A stretch of 64,000 nt of DNA from Saccharicrinis carchari (GCF_900182605.1 NZ_FXTB01000010.1:62001-126000); one strand, 5' to 3'; shown: positions 44,993 through 52,600, counted from the first letter of the stretch. Numbers and translations: made by a program. Notes: generated by a model not told the origin, from the sequence alone.

Positions 44993-45865
44993 ATGCTAAA
45001 TCAGAAAGTAGAACTGCAAAAGAAAAGAGAATTTGGTGATGTGCTCAATGCCTCGTTTGCTTTTATAAAACAGGAATACAAAGGTCTTGGACGTGTTTTG
45101 TTGTTGTATGCCGGTATACCTGTTTTGGTTCAGGCTATTCTGAGCACCGTTTATGTAGACACTTCGCTGGCCGATGCTTTAAGGAACCTAACCAACCCGG
45201 AAGCATCACAGGACGTGGTGAGAGCTATGCCCGGTAAAGCCTTCTTATTTAATTTGATAAATGTAATTGTGCAGGTTTTTTTATCCGGATTGGCCTACTG
45301 CTACATTGTTTTATATGCAAAAAAGGGAGATCAGCAGGTTGACATTAAGGAAGTGTGGCATAAGTTCACTTCTTTTTTTGGGGCCTTTTTAGGATATAAC
45401 ATCCTTACCGGATTAATATTGGTGGTGGCTTTTTTGGCATTGATCCTACCCGGTTTATATATCATGGTGCCCCTATCCATCATATTAATTGTTAAGGTAG
45501 CCGAAGATCAGGGCTATGGCGCTTCCTTTTCGCGATGCTTTTATCTCATAAAAAATCATTGGTGGCAAACATTTGGTTTGTTAATTATAGCATCCATTAT
45601 TTTACTAATACTGAGTAGTCTTTTTGGGGTGCCTGCCGGAATTGTGGCCGGAACGCAAGGTATATTGAACCCCGACGCCAATCTGCTGTCTTTTCCGTTT
45701 ATGCTCACCGCTTTTGTTTCAACCATTGGTACTGCCATTGTAACGCCAATACCAGCCATAATATTAAGCTTTCAATATTATAGCCTGGTCGAACACAAAG
45801 ACAATACGGCGTTACTTTATAAAATTGATAAAATCAACGAAAACGGCGGTATGCACAATGATTAA
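44993..45865 (+). CDS. Membrane protein of the MoxR/DUF58 block
   Basis: A 290-residue integral membrane protein with about six helices and a cytoplasmic N-terminus (EFGDVLNASFAFIKQEYKGLGR). The pattern is like the membrane domains seen next to DUF4129 proteins in Bacteroidota (glycerophosphodiesterase-membrane-domain-like), with FLALILPGLYIMVPLSIIL near 152-170 and a SRCFYLIKNHWWQTFGLL segment. It overlaps the DUF4129 gene by eight bases. Its role is probably structural in the membrane complex served by the MoxR ATPase; that is inference. Confidence 0.7.
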   Translation: MLNQKVELQKKREFGDVLNASFAFIKQEYKGLGRVLLLYAGIPVLVQAILSTVYVDTSLADALRNLTNPEASQDVVRAMPGKAFLFNLINVIVQVFLSGLAYCYIVLYAKKGDQQVDIKEVWHKFTSFFGAFLGYNILTGLILVVAFLALILPGLYIMVPLSIILIVKVAEDQGYGASFSRCFYLIKNHWWQTFGLLIIASIILLILSSLFGVPAGIVAGTQGILNPDANLLSFPFMLTAFVSTIGTAIVTPIPAIILSFQYYSLVEHKDNTALLYKIDKINENGGMHND

Positions 45866-46589
45866 CAGATGGCTCTTTATTTTTGTAGTTGTTCTCATAG
45901 GCTTGTTTGGGGCAGATGCTAACGCGTTGGATTCAATAAAAACGGTAGTCCAGGACAACTCAGCCGTACATTATAGACCTGTTTCGGCAGATAAAATGGA
46001 GAGCTATAAACAAATGAAAGCCTATAATTATGAGCGATTTCAAAAACCCGAATCGCAATGGGCCAAATTTAAACGTTGGCTCTGGAGTAAACTAAGCTAT
46101 GGTGGCGTAAGTCACAAAATAATTGTCTACCTTATCATAGGCCTCGCTGTTATAATATTGCTGTTTGTAATATTAAAATTACTAGATGTAGAGCTCACCG
46201 GATTATTTATTCTGGCGAATAAGCACCACATTTCTAAAAGCTTTTATTCACAAAAGCATCCTGATATTTATAGTCGCAACATCGATGATAGGCTGGCTAT
46301 GGCAATTAAGAATAAAGATTTTAGGCAAGCTGTGCGATTCATGTACTTATTGAGCCTGCGCCAACTTGACACCTTAGGACTTATACAATGGCAACCCTGG
46401 AAAACAAACAAAGAGTATTGTCATGAATTAACTTCGCCCGGCCACAAACAAAGTTTTACCTATCTACAACTTAGTTACGAATATATTTGGTACGGTCAGT
46501 TTACCGTTGAAGAAGAACAATTTAACAAAGTAAGGACACAGTTTAAGGACTTTAATAGGGCGATAGGTAATAAACAAATACAAGTTTAG
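45858..46589 (+). CDS. DUF4129-domain membrane protein
   Basis: A 243-residue protein: signal peptide at 1-24, a periplasmic segment rich in Tyr, Lys and Gln, a membrane helix at about 85-107 (IIVYLIIGLAVIILLFVIL), and a cytoplasmic C-terminal DUF4129 domain with AIKNKDFRQAVRFMYLLSLRQLD. The start is ATG 45858, overlapping the preceding stop. DUF4129 genes typically travel with MoxR and DUF58 genes, as here. Exact function unknown. Confidence 0.8.
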   Translation: MINRWLFIFVVVLIGLFGADANALDSIKTVVQDNSAVHYRPVSADKMESYKQMKAYNYERFQKPESQWAKFKRWLWSKLSYGGVSHKIIVYLIIGLAVIILLFVILKLLDVELTGLFILANKHHISKSFYSQKHPDIYSRNIDDRLAMAIKNKDFRQAVRFMYLLSLRQLDTLGLIQWQPWKTNKEYCHELTSPGHKQSFTYLQLSYEYIWYGQFTVEEEQFNKVRTQFKDFNRAIGNKQIQV

Positions 46590-46592
46590 GCC

Positions 46593-47783
46593 ATGGCAAA
46601 GCACTTAAACAATAAGCATTTAATTATTGCTGTGCTTGCTGCATTTGCCCTTTATTTTTGTGCTTTAATTTTGGCACCTCAACCAATCGATTGGCGCCTT
46701 AGTTTCTCAAAAAAAGATAAGATACCTTTTGGAAATAGCATTTTGTTTGACGAGTTAAAGCAACTTGTCTCCCAGGATTCCATTAGTACAATGCACTCAC
46801 CCATCTATAGTTTTTTACAGCAGAATGATTTACAAAACTCGGGCTGGATATTTATAAATGATTTTTTTTATCCCGACGAATTGGATACAGACAAAATGCT
46901 TGGTGCAGTAGAACAGGGCAGTCATGTTTTTTTGGCTGCCACAAGCTTTTCGGAAGACTTGTACAAAACGCTTCGCTTTAAGCTAAACGAAGATTTTACA
47001 CTTACCTCTGCACAAAACGATTCCACCATTTTAAATTTAAGCAACCCGCTTCTTCGATCGAACCGGGGATACATTTATAAACGAGCTTTTAATAAAGTGT
47101 ATTTCCAAAGTTTCGACACCCTTAATACAACCGTATTGGGAATTGGAGATAAAGGGGTAGCTAATTTTATAAAAATAAAATACGGTACCGGCAGTTTTTT
47201 TATCAATCTCAACCCTTTGGCTTTCACCAACTACAATTTACTGATTGGCCAAAATTACGAATATGCCTTTAAGTGTTTGTCTTATTTGCCCAATACTTCG
47301 GTTATATGGGACGAACATTACAAGCAGCAATCGCCTGTTTCCGGTTCTGCATTCAGGTATATTCTTTCGCAAAAAGCACTGCGCAATGCGTGGTACATGC
47401 TGTTGTTGGGTATAATTATATATATGGTTTTTGCTGCTAAACGGCGGCAAAGGGCAATACCCATTGTACAAGCTCCGCAAAACACCTCTTTATCTTTTGT
47501 AGAAACCATAGGTCGCTTATATTTTAGCCGCAAAAACCATTTGGATATTGCCCTAAAAAGATACACTTATTTTTTGGCGTTTTTACGACGCAAATATTAT
47601 ATCGATACCGATAACTTACATGCAGATAGCTATAAGGAGATTTCAGAGAAACTAAATGTACCCGGTTATATGGTTAAGCAACTGTTTAACATGGCACAGC
47701 GCTTTAAAAAAGTGAAAAGCATAACGCAGGAGGAGCTGGAGCAGTTTAGTAAAAAGATAGACTTTTTTTATGAGTTGAAGTAG
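46593..47783 (+). CDS. DUF4350-domain protein
   Basis: A 396-residue membrane-anchored protein: one helix at about 9-27, a large extracytoplasmic DUF4350 domain (SFSKKDKIPFGNSILFDELKQL near 39-60) and a second helix at about 269-286 (NAWYMLLLGIIIYMVFAA). A basic cytoplasmic tail of about 110 residues ends it. DUF4350 has a type 1 glutamine-amidotransferase-like (ThuA-like) fold in related families, probably without catalysis. It starts three bases after the DUF4129 stop and precedes moxR by 16 bases, so all are one operon. Confidence 0.8.
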   Translation: MAKHLNNKHLIIAVLAAFALYFCALILAPQPIDWRLSFSKKDKIPFGNSILFDELKQLVSQDSISTMHSPIYSFLQQNDLQNSGWIFINDFFYPDELDTDKMLGAVEQGSHVFLAATSFSEDLYKTLRFKLNEDFTLTSAQNDSTILNLSNPLLRSNRGYIYKRAFNKVYFQSFDTLNTTVLGIGDKGVANFIKIKYGTGSFFINLNPLAFTNYNLLIGQNYEYAFKCLSYLPNTSVIWDEHYKQQSPVSGSAFRYILSQKALRNAWYMLLLGIIIYMVFAAKRRQRAIPIVQAPQNTSLSFVETIGRLYFSRKNHLDIALKRYTYFLAFLRRKYYIDTDNLHADSYKEISEKLNVPGYMVKQLFNMAQRFKKVKSITQEELEQFSKKIDFFYELK

Positions 47784-47799
47784 TATAAAATACAGCAAT

Positions 47800-48780
47800 A
47801 TGGAAGAGCAAACACCTTTTACAAATCGGGTTGATTTAGCAGAACTGAGCCAAATTACCCAAAACATAAAAAATGAGATAAGCCGGGTTATCGTAGGTCA
47901 GGACAAAACCATTGAACTTATGCTGACCGCTCTGCTGGCCAATGGACATGTTTTATTAGAGGGGGTGCCGGGAGTGGCCAAAACCTTACTGGCTAAACTA
48001 ATGGCAAAAAGTATTTCAACCAACTTTGCCCGTGTTCAATTCACGCCCGACTTAATGCCTTCTGACGTGCTGGGAACCAGCATTTTTAACATGGGCACCT
48101 CCCGATTTGAGTTTAAAGCAGGTCCCATATTTTCTAATCTGGTGTTGATAGACGAAATAAACCGTGCCCCCGCTAAAACGCAAGCCGCCTTATTTGAGGT
48201 GATGGAAGAGCGACAGGTGACCATGGACGGAAAATGCCGTAAGATGGATGCCCCCTTTATTGTATTGGCCACACAAAACCCGGTGGAACACGAAGGAACC
48301 TACCGTCTGCCCGAAGCCCAGATGGATCGTTTTCTGTTTAAAATAGAATTAAACTACCCCTCACTGGATGAGGAGATTACTTTGCTCTCCAATGCACAGG
48401 GAAGAGGCGTTAGGCCTGAATTGTCGCTGATAAACCCCGTGGCCAATTCACAACAAATTGTAGCGTTGCAAGCCTTGGTAACACAAGTATTAGTAGAACC
48501 CGAACTCATACGCTATATCGCCCAAACGGTAGAGAAAACACGAAATTCCAATGCTTTGTATTTAGGGGCAAGTCCACGGGCTTCACTGGCCATTTTAAAC
48601 GGGTCTAAGGCCTATGCCGCCATACAAGGTCGCGATTTTGTTACTCCCGAAGATATTAAATTTGTGATGGTGCCTGTTTTAACGCATCGCGTTATCCTTA
48701 CTCCCGAAAAGGAAATGGAAGGTGTACAAACCCATACCGTTATACAGCAAATTATTGATTCTATCGAAATACCCCGATAG
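47800..48780 (+). CDS. MoxR-family AAA+ ATPase
   Basis: A 326-residue cytoplasmic AAA+ ATPase. Walker A is GVPGVAKT at 55-62, Walker B is LVLIDE at 114-119 followed by INRAPAKTQAA, and sensor 1 is in LATQNPVE near 157. The C-terminal lid carries SPRASLAILNGSKAYA. MoxR proteins act as chaperone-like ATPases that assemble or activate protein complexes, often with von Willebrand or DUF58 partners. Here DUF58 follows after 92 bases and DUF4129/DUF4350 precede, which is the common gene set. Confidence 0.95.
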   Translation: MEEQTPFTNRVDLAELSQITQNIKNEISRVIVGQDKTIELMLTALLANGHVLLEGVPGVAKTLLAKLMAKSISTNFARVQFTPDLMPSDVLGTSIFNMGTSRFEFKAGPIFSNLVLIDEINRAPAKTQAALFEVMEERQVTMDGKCRKMDAPFIVLATQNPVEHEGTYRLPEAQMDRFLFKIELNYPSLDEEITLLSNAQGRGVRPELSLINPVANSQQIVALQALVTQVLVEPELIRYIAQTVEKTRNSNALYLGASPRASLAILNGSKAYAAIQGRDFVTPEDIKFVMVPVLTHRVILTPEKEMEGVQTHTVIQQIIDSIEIPR

Positions 48781-48872
48781 CTTATTCGCGAATCATAGAA
48801 GGCATCTGTTGGAGAAATCGGGAATACGCGAACCTTGTTTCAAATTACTGATTATTAAATGTATCGTCTTAA

Positions 48873-50213
48873 ATGCGCAAACGCTGGAAATCAATATTTA
48901 TCACGTACCGTTTTTATATTTCGCTGGCCTTAATAATAGTACTCATGCTATTGGGACAATACTTCCCGGTGTTTTACGTGGCGGCACAATTAACTTTTTG
49001 GCTTTTTGTATTGTTGCTGGTGGTAGATGCCCTGCTGCTTTACGGTGCCAGAAATAAACAAAACCTGCAAGCCAAGAGGATTTTACCCACTCGTTTTAGC
49101 AACGGCGATAAGAATAGGGTGGAGCTGCACTTTACAAGTCGTTTCAGCTGTAAAGCTAAAATTACACTTATAGATGAACTACCGGTTCAGTTTCAGATGA
49201 GAGATTTTGAAGAGAAGTTTACGTTGCAACCCGGACAGGAAAAAACCTTTTGCTACCAACTTGTTCCGGTTGAGCGTGGTGAGTATTATTTTGGTGCTTT
49301 ACATCTTTTTATCTGTTCCCCTATTGCTTTTATATCGCGACGATATAGTTTTAACCAGAATGCCATGGTTAAAGTGTATCCCGGTTTAATTGAGATGCGC
49401 AGATTTGAGCTGATGGCTATTTCCAATCGCCTTACCGAGATAGGGGTAAAAAAAATTCGCAGGATAGGTCATCAAATGGAGTTTGACCAGATAAGGGATT
49501 ATATCACCGGCGATGATTACCGTACCCTCAACTGGAAAGCTACAGCTCGCAAAAATCGTTTGATGGTGAACCAGTATCAGGACGAAAAATCACAGCAAAT
49601 ATACAGCCTTATCGACATGGGACGCACTATGCAAATGCCCTTCAATGGGATGTCCTTGCTCGATTATGCCATCAACACCTCGCTGGTAATATCTAATATA
49701 GCTATGCTCAAACACGATAAAGCCGGGTTGTTTACCTATAGCGATACCTTACATTCCATTGTGCCTGCAGCTAGTAATGGGCGGCATTTGCAGCATATTA
49801 TGGAGGTGTTGTACAATCAACATACCAACTATAAAGAACCTAACCTGGAATTACTTTATGCTCAAATAAAACGAAGGGTGCACCAGCGCAGCTTAATGGT
49901 ACTATACACAAATTTTGAAAGCCTTATTTCGGCACGCAGACAGCTTCCCTTTCTGCAACGTTTAGCCAAAAGTCATTTGTTGGTGGTTGTATTCTTCGAA
50001 AATACCGAGGTACATCAACTCGCTCAGCAAAGAACCCAAAGTACAGAAGATATTTATATAAAAACCATTGCCGAAAAGTTCGTATTCGATAAAAAACGTA
50101 TTGTTCGTGAATTGAAACAACATGGCATACATGCCGTTTTAAGTGCGCCGAGCGACCTGACTGTAAACACTATAAATAAGTATCTTGAAATAAAAGCGCG
50201 AGGTTTACTGTAA
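48873..50213 (+). CDS. DUF58-domain protein, MoxR partner
   Basis: A 446-residue protein with two N-terminal membrane helices (about 12-30 and 33-57), a beta domain at about 60-190, and the DUF58 core with ITGDDYRTLNWKATARKNRLMV (Asp-Tyr-Arg signature near 212), leading into a VWA-like fold (IYSLIDMGRTMQMPF; DxG in place of the classical DxSxS MIDAS). It is the typical last member of MoxR gene sets and is expected to dock with the ATPase at the membrane. Whether it binds a metal is doubtful because the motif is incomplete. Confidence 0.88.
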   Translation: MRKRWKSIFITYRFYISLALIIVLMLLGQYFPVFYVAAQLTFWLFVLLLVVDALLLYGARNKQNLQAKRILPTRFSNGDKNRVELHFTSRFSCKAKITLIDELPVQFQMRDFEEKFTLQPGQEKTFCYQLVPVERGEYYFGALHLFICSPIAFISRRYSFNQNAMVKVYPGLIEMRRFELMAISNRLTEIGVKKIRRIGHQMEFDQIRDYITGDDYRTLNWKATARKNRLMVNQYQDEKSQQIYSLIDMGRTMQMPFNGMSLLDYAINTSLVISNIAMLKHDKAGLFTYSDTLHSIVPAASNGRHLQHIMEVLYNQHTNYKEPNLELLYAQIKRRVHQRSLMVLYTNFESLISARRQLPFLQRLAKSHLLVVVFFENTEVHQLAQQRTQSTEDIYIKTIAEKFVFDKKRIVRELKQHGIHAVLSAPSDLTVNTINKYLEIKARGLL

Positions 50214-50239
50214 GGGTTCTTTTATCTGATTCTGTTAAT

Positions 50240-51244
50240 CTAGCTTACAATTTTTGATAAAGTGTTTTCAATCACCCTCCGTGCTTCTGTAATGCTATTG
50301 GTTTCCATTAATTCCTTACGAATTTCGGAAGCGCCTCTAAAATCCGAAACGTAAATCTTAAAAAAACGCTTTAAAACAGGAAATGGCCTTGATCGCCCCC
50401 ACGCCGATTCGTATAGTTGTAAATGGCTAAAGAGGGTTGCAAGTCTCTTTTCTGTATTAATTTCCGCTAAAGGTGACTGGAACATCCATGGATTTTTAAA
50501 AATACCACGTCCAATCATCGCTCCATCTGTACCATACTTAGTTATACGTTCGTGCATGTCTTCAACACTAAACACATCTCCATTACCAATGAGGGGGATG
50601 TCAGGCGCTACCTTATTTCTAATAGCTACCGCTTTGGCAATCTCCTCCCAGTTGGCTTCACCTTCCGACATCTGCTTCTGAATTCTGCCATGCAGAATAA
50701 GCCCCTCAAGCGGCTGCTTAAATAGAAAGTTTATCCAGCGTTCGGTATCCACTTTCTTTAAGCCTATCCTTGTTTTTACACTTACCGGTAGGCTTGTAGC
50801 TTCTCGGGTGGCCTGTATTATTTCTTTTGCCAACGGTTCATTTTCAATTAAAGCAGAGCAACTCCCTTGCGCTACTACATTACGCACAGGGCAACCCATA
50901 TTAATATCAATCCCGTCAAAACGGTAATTTTCGTCAATATATTTGGTGGCCTTAAAAAACTTCTCCGGATTATTGCCCCATATCTGGGCTACAATCTTCA
51001 CGCCTTTTTCGATTAATAGTTGTTGCTCTGTTTTAGAAATAACGAGTCGCTGCGCAACATTCTCACGTCCCTTAGGATGGCATAAACCATCGGTAGAAGC
51101 GAATTCAGTAAATACCACATCCAGATGACCGGGGATGGTGTTATGTAAAACCAGTTCGCGAAACGCGGTGTCAGTAACATCTTCCATAGGAGCAAGCATC
51201 ACTAATGGTCTCTTTGAAGTATTCCAAAAATTATTCTTATCCAT
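50240..51244 (-). CDS. tRNA-dihydrouridine synthase (DusB-like)
   Basis: Reduces uridine to dihydrouridine in the tRNA D loop using FMN and NADPH. It is 334 residues from ATG 51244 (ATG 51250 and GTG 51301 are alternatives; homologues begin near LVMLAPMEDVTD). Landmarks: APMEDVTDTAFREL near the start, the catalytic Cys in DINMGCPVRNVV near 113, SVKTRIGL near 155, GNGDVF near 218 and GAMIGRGIFKNPW near 241. It lies just downstream, on the same strand, of a tRNA cluster from which it is separated by a terminator. D-loop-altered tRNA-like units next to a D-loop-modifying enzyme are noted under findings. Confidence 0.92.
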   Translation of the reverse strand: MDKNNFWNTSKRPLVMLAPMEDVTDTAFRELVLHNTIPGHLDVVFTEFASTDGLCHPKGRENVAQRLVISKTEQQLLIEKGVKIVAQIWGNNPEKFFKATKYIDENYRFDGIDINMGCPVRNVVAQGSCSALIENEPLAKEIIQATREATSLPVSVKTRIGLKKVDTERWINFLFKQPLEGLILHGRIQKQMSEGEANWEEIAKAVAIRNKVAPDIPLIGNGDVFSVEDMHERITKYGTDGAMIGRGIFKNPWMFQSPLAEINTEKRLATLFSHLQLYESAWGRSRPFPVLKRFFKIYVSDFRGASEIRKELMETNSITEARRVIENTLSKIVS

Positions 51245-51375
51245 GGACATGCTTATTTTTATTGTAAACTCATATATGGTAGCCGTGATATACCGTTTCA
51301 CGGAACTACCTTAAAAAGCATCTTTTTTTGAATTCGTGTTTTTAGAAACACAAGAAAAGATACAATTTTAGGTAT

Positions 51376-51409
51376 AAAAAAAACCGACTGAATACGCTTC
51401 AATCGGTTT
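51376..51409 (-). terminator. Terminator of the tRNA cluster
   Basis: On the minus strand ACCGATTGAA pairs with TTCAGTCGGT (one mismatch) around GCGTA and is followed by a run of eight T. It lies just past the 3' end of tRNA-Gly. Confidence 0.85.
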
Positions 51410-51412
51410 GCA

Positions 51413-51488
51413 TGGAGCGAAAGACGGGGATCAAACCCGCGACCCTTAGCTTGGAAGGCTAATGCTCTATCAGCTGAGCTACTTTCGC
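51413..51488 (-). tRNA. tRNA-Gly (anticodon TCC)
   Basis: 76 bases including an encoded CCA. Full cloverleaf: acceptor GCGAAAG/CTTTCGC, D arm GCTC/GAGC with GCTGATA, anticodon stem TTAGC/GCTAA enclosing CTTCCAA, and T loop TTTGATC. It is the last gene of the minus-strand cluster. Confidence 0.95.
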
Positions 51489-51501
51489 ATTAAATATATG
51501 A

Positions 51502-51577
51502 ACCAATAGAGGGACTCGAACCCACGACTTTCCCGTGTTACACAACGGGATGCTCGAGGCAGGGAATCTATATCGGC
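51502..51577 (-). pseudogene. tRNA-Thr-like unit 1 (altered D and anticodon arms)
   Basis: The last unit in reading direction, 13 bases before tRNA-Gly. The acceptor is GCCGATA with TATTGGT, so the outermost pair is G-T. The D arm is non-canonical and the anticodon arm is the 20-base form shared by all units. Its downstream spacer is cut short where it meets tRNA-Gly. Confidence 0.7.
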
Positions 51578-51618
51578 AATACTTTGATTCAGTTTCCTAT
51601 ATTTCGGAAACATAATGA

Positions 51619-51694
51619 GCCAATAGAGGGACTCGAACCCACGACCTTCCCGTGTTACACAACGGGATGCTCTAGGCAGGGAATCTATATCGGC
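51619..51694 (-). pseudogene. tRNA-Thr-like unit 2
   Basis: Acceptor GCCGATA/TATTGGC (one G-T pair), T arm identical to the real tRNA-Thr, altered D arm, 20-base anticodon arm. The spacer hairpin has a T-to-G pair change that keeps pairing. Confidence 0.7.
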
Positions 51695-51735
51695 AATACT
51701 TTGATTCAGTTCCCTACGTTTCGGAAACATAATGA

Positions 51736-51811
51736 GCCAATAGAGGGACTCGAACCCACGACCTTCCCGTGTTACACAACGGGATGCTCTAGGCAGGGAA
51801 TCTATATTGGC
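51736..51811 (-). pseudogene. tRNA-Thr-like unit 3
   Basis: Acceptor GCCAATA/TATTGGC, fully paired as in the real tRNA-Thr. The rest is as in unit 2. Confidence 0.7.
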
Positions 51812-51852
51812 AATATTTTGATTCAGTTTCCTACATTTCGGAAACATAATGA

Positions 51853-51928
51853 GCCAATAGAGGGACTCGAACCCACGACCTTCCCGTGTTACACAACGGG
51901 ATGCTCGAGGCAGGGAATCTATATTGGC
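51853..51928 (-). pseudogene. tRNA-Thr-like unit 4
   Basis: Acceptor GCCAATA/TATTGGC, fully paired. It differs from unit 3 by one base in the D region (CTCGAGC in place of CTAGAGC). Confidence 0.7.
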
Positions 51929-51969
51929 AATATTTTGATTCAGTTTCCTACATTTCGGAAACATAATGA

Positions 51970-52045
51970 GCCAATAGAGCGACTCGAACCCACGACTTTC
52001 CCGTGTTACACAACGGGATGCTCGAGGCAGGGAATCTATATCGGC
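51970..52045 (-). pseudogene. tRNA-Thr-like unit 5
   Basis: Acceptor GCCGATA/TATTGGC. One change in the T stem (CCC to CGC) breaks a pair; otherwise as the other units. It follows the first normal tRNA-Thr by the 41-base spacer. Confidence 0.7.
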
Positions 52046-52085
52046 AATACTTTGATTCAGTTTCCTACATTTCGGAAACATAATG

Positions 52086-52159
52086 AGCCAATAGAGGGAC
52101 TCGAACCCACGACCTGCTGATTACAAATCAGCTGCTCTAGCCAACTGAGCTATATTGGC
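52086..52159 (-). tRNA. tRNA-Thr (anticodon TGT), copy a
   Basis: 74 bases with discriminator T; CCA is not fully encoded. Acceptor GCCAATA/TATTGGC, D arm GCTC/GAGC with AGTTGGCTA, anticodon stem GCTGA/TCAGC enclosing TTTGTAA, T arm GTGGG/CCCTC with one T-T mismatch and loop TTCGAGT. Identical to copy b. Confidence 0.93.
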
Positions 52160-52166
52160 ACTATTG

Positions 52167-52249
52167 TGGGGAGAGCAGGATTCGAACCTACGAAGTCGTA
52201 AGACAGCAGAGTTACAGTCTGCCCCAGTTGGCCGCTTTGGTATCTCCCC
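52167..52249 (-). tRNA. tRNA-Tyr (anticodon GTA)
   Basis: 83 bases with discriminator A. Acceptor GGGGAGA, anticodon stem GCAGA/TCTGC enclosing CTGTAAC, a long type II variable arm, T loop TTCGAAT. The order Thr-Tyr-(Thr)-Gly resembles the common thr-tyr-gly-thr tRNA operon. Confidence 0.95.
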
Positions 52250-52266
52250 AATAAATATTTTTTAAA

Positions 52267-52291
52267 AAGCTTTCAACGTTTTTGAAAACTT
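52267..52291 (-). terminator. Hairpin between unit 6 and tRNA-Tyr
   Basis: Ten-pair stem AAGTTTTCAA/TTGAAAGCTT (one G-T) on a five-base loop, followed on the minus strand by TTTAAAAAAT. It could act as a terminator or attenuator, or as a processing signal inside the tRNA transcript. Confidence 0.5.
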
Positions 52292-52295
52292 ATGA

Positions 52296-52371
52296 GCCAA
52301 TAGAGGGACTCGAACCCACGACCTTCCCGTGTTACACAACGGGATGCTCTAGGCAGGGAATCTATATCGGC
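52296..52371 (-). pseudogene. tRNA-Thr-like unit 6
   Basis: Same structure as units 1-5 and again separated from a normal tRNA-Thr (copy b) by the 41-base spacer at the 117-base period. It shows that the pair 'tRNA-Thr plus altered unit' exists twice, on both sides of tRNA-Tyr. Confidence 0.7.
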
Positions 52372-52411
52372 AATACTTTGATTCAGTTTCCTACGTTTTG
52401 GAAACATAATG

Positions 52412-52485
52412 AGCCAATAGAGGGACTCGAACCCACGACCTGCTGATTACAAATCAGCTGCTCTAGCCAACTGAGCTATATTGGC
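52412..52485 (-). tRNA. tRNA-Thr (anticodon TGT), copy b
   Basis: Identical in sequence to copy a. It is the first tRNA of the cluster, directly after the SRP RNA gene. Confidence 0.93.
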
Positions 52486-52488
52486 GGG

Positions 52489-52596
52489 TGGGTAAGCTAC
52501 CTGCATCGCACCGCTCAACCATCTACCCTTGCTGCCGTCAGGCCCTGGGGGAATTCAACAGGAGCTGGTCGTACAGGACTTACCCGTGCGTTAGCG
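52489..52596 (-). ncRNA. ffs: Signal recognition particle RNA (small bacterial type)
   Basis: The conserved Ffh-binding hairpin is visible on the minus strand as CAGGGCCTGACGGCAGCAAGG. The outer stem is formed by GGGTAAG near the 5' end and CTTACCC near the 3' end. It guides ribosomes making membrane proteins to the translocon with Ffh. Ends are estimated from the promoter and the outer stem. It lies four bases upstream of tRNA-Thr copy b, so the RNAs may be one transcript. Confidence 0.88.
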
Positions 52597-52600
52597 GATG

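Larger units (their letters stand above)
51502..52159 (-). repeat. 117-base tandem array of tRNA-Thr-like units
   Basis: Six homologous units start at an exact 117-base period (plus-strand positions 51502, 51619, 51736, 51853, 51970 and 52087). The last one, first in reading direction, is a normal tRNA-Thr(TGT); the other five are altered. Each 117-base period is a 76-base tRNA-like part plus a 41-base spacer that itself can form a GTTTCC/GGAAAC hairpin. A seventh and eighth member (altered unit plus normal tRNA-Thr) lie at 52296 and 52413. Copies differ at only a few positions, so the amplification is recent or the copies are being homogenised. Confidence 0.9.

Noticed and set aside
51502-52045. 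Integron attC or phage attachment array
   Set aside because: No core sites of the RYYYAAC/GTTRRRY kind in the right places and no integrase gene in the window.
51479-52081. A 200-codon minus-strand repeat protein
   Set aside because: It runs through tRNA-like units in step with their 117-base period and has no independent coding signals; it is a by-product of the repeat.
51584-52120. A 178-codon plus-strand repeat protein
   Set aside because: Same cause; it also reads into a normal tRNA-Thr gene on the opposite strand.
51502-52159. CRISPR array
   Set aside because: The repeat is a whole 117-base tRNA-like unit plus a conserved spacer, not short repeats with unique spacers, and no cas genes are near.
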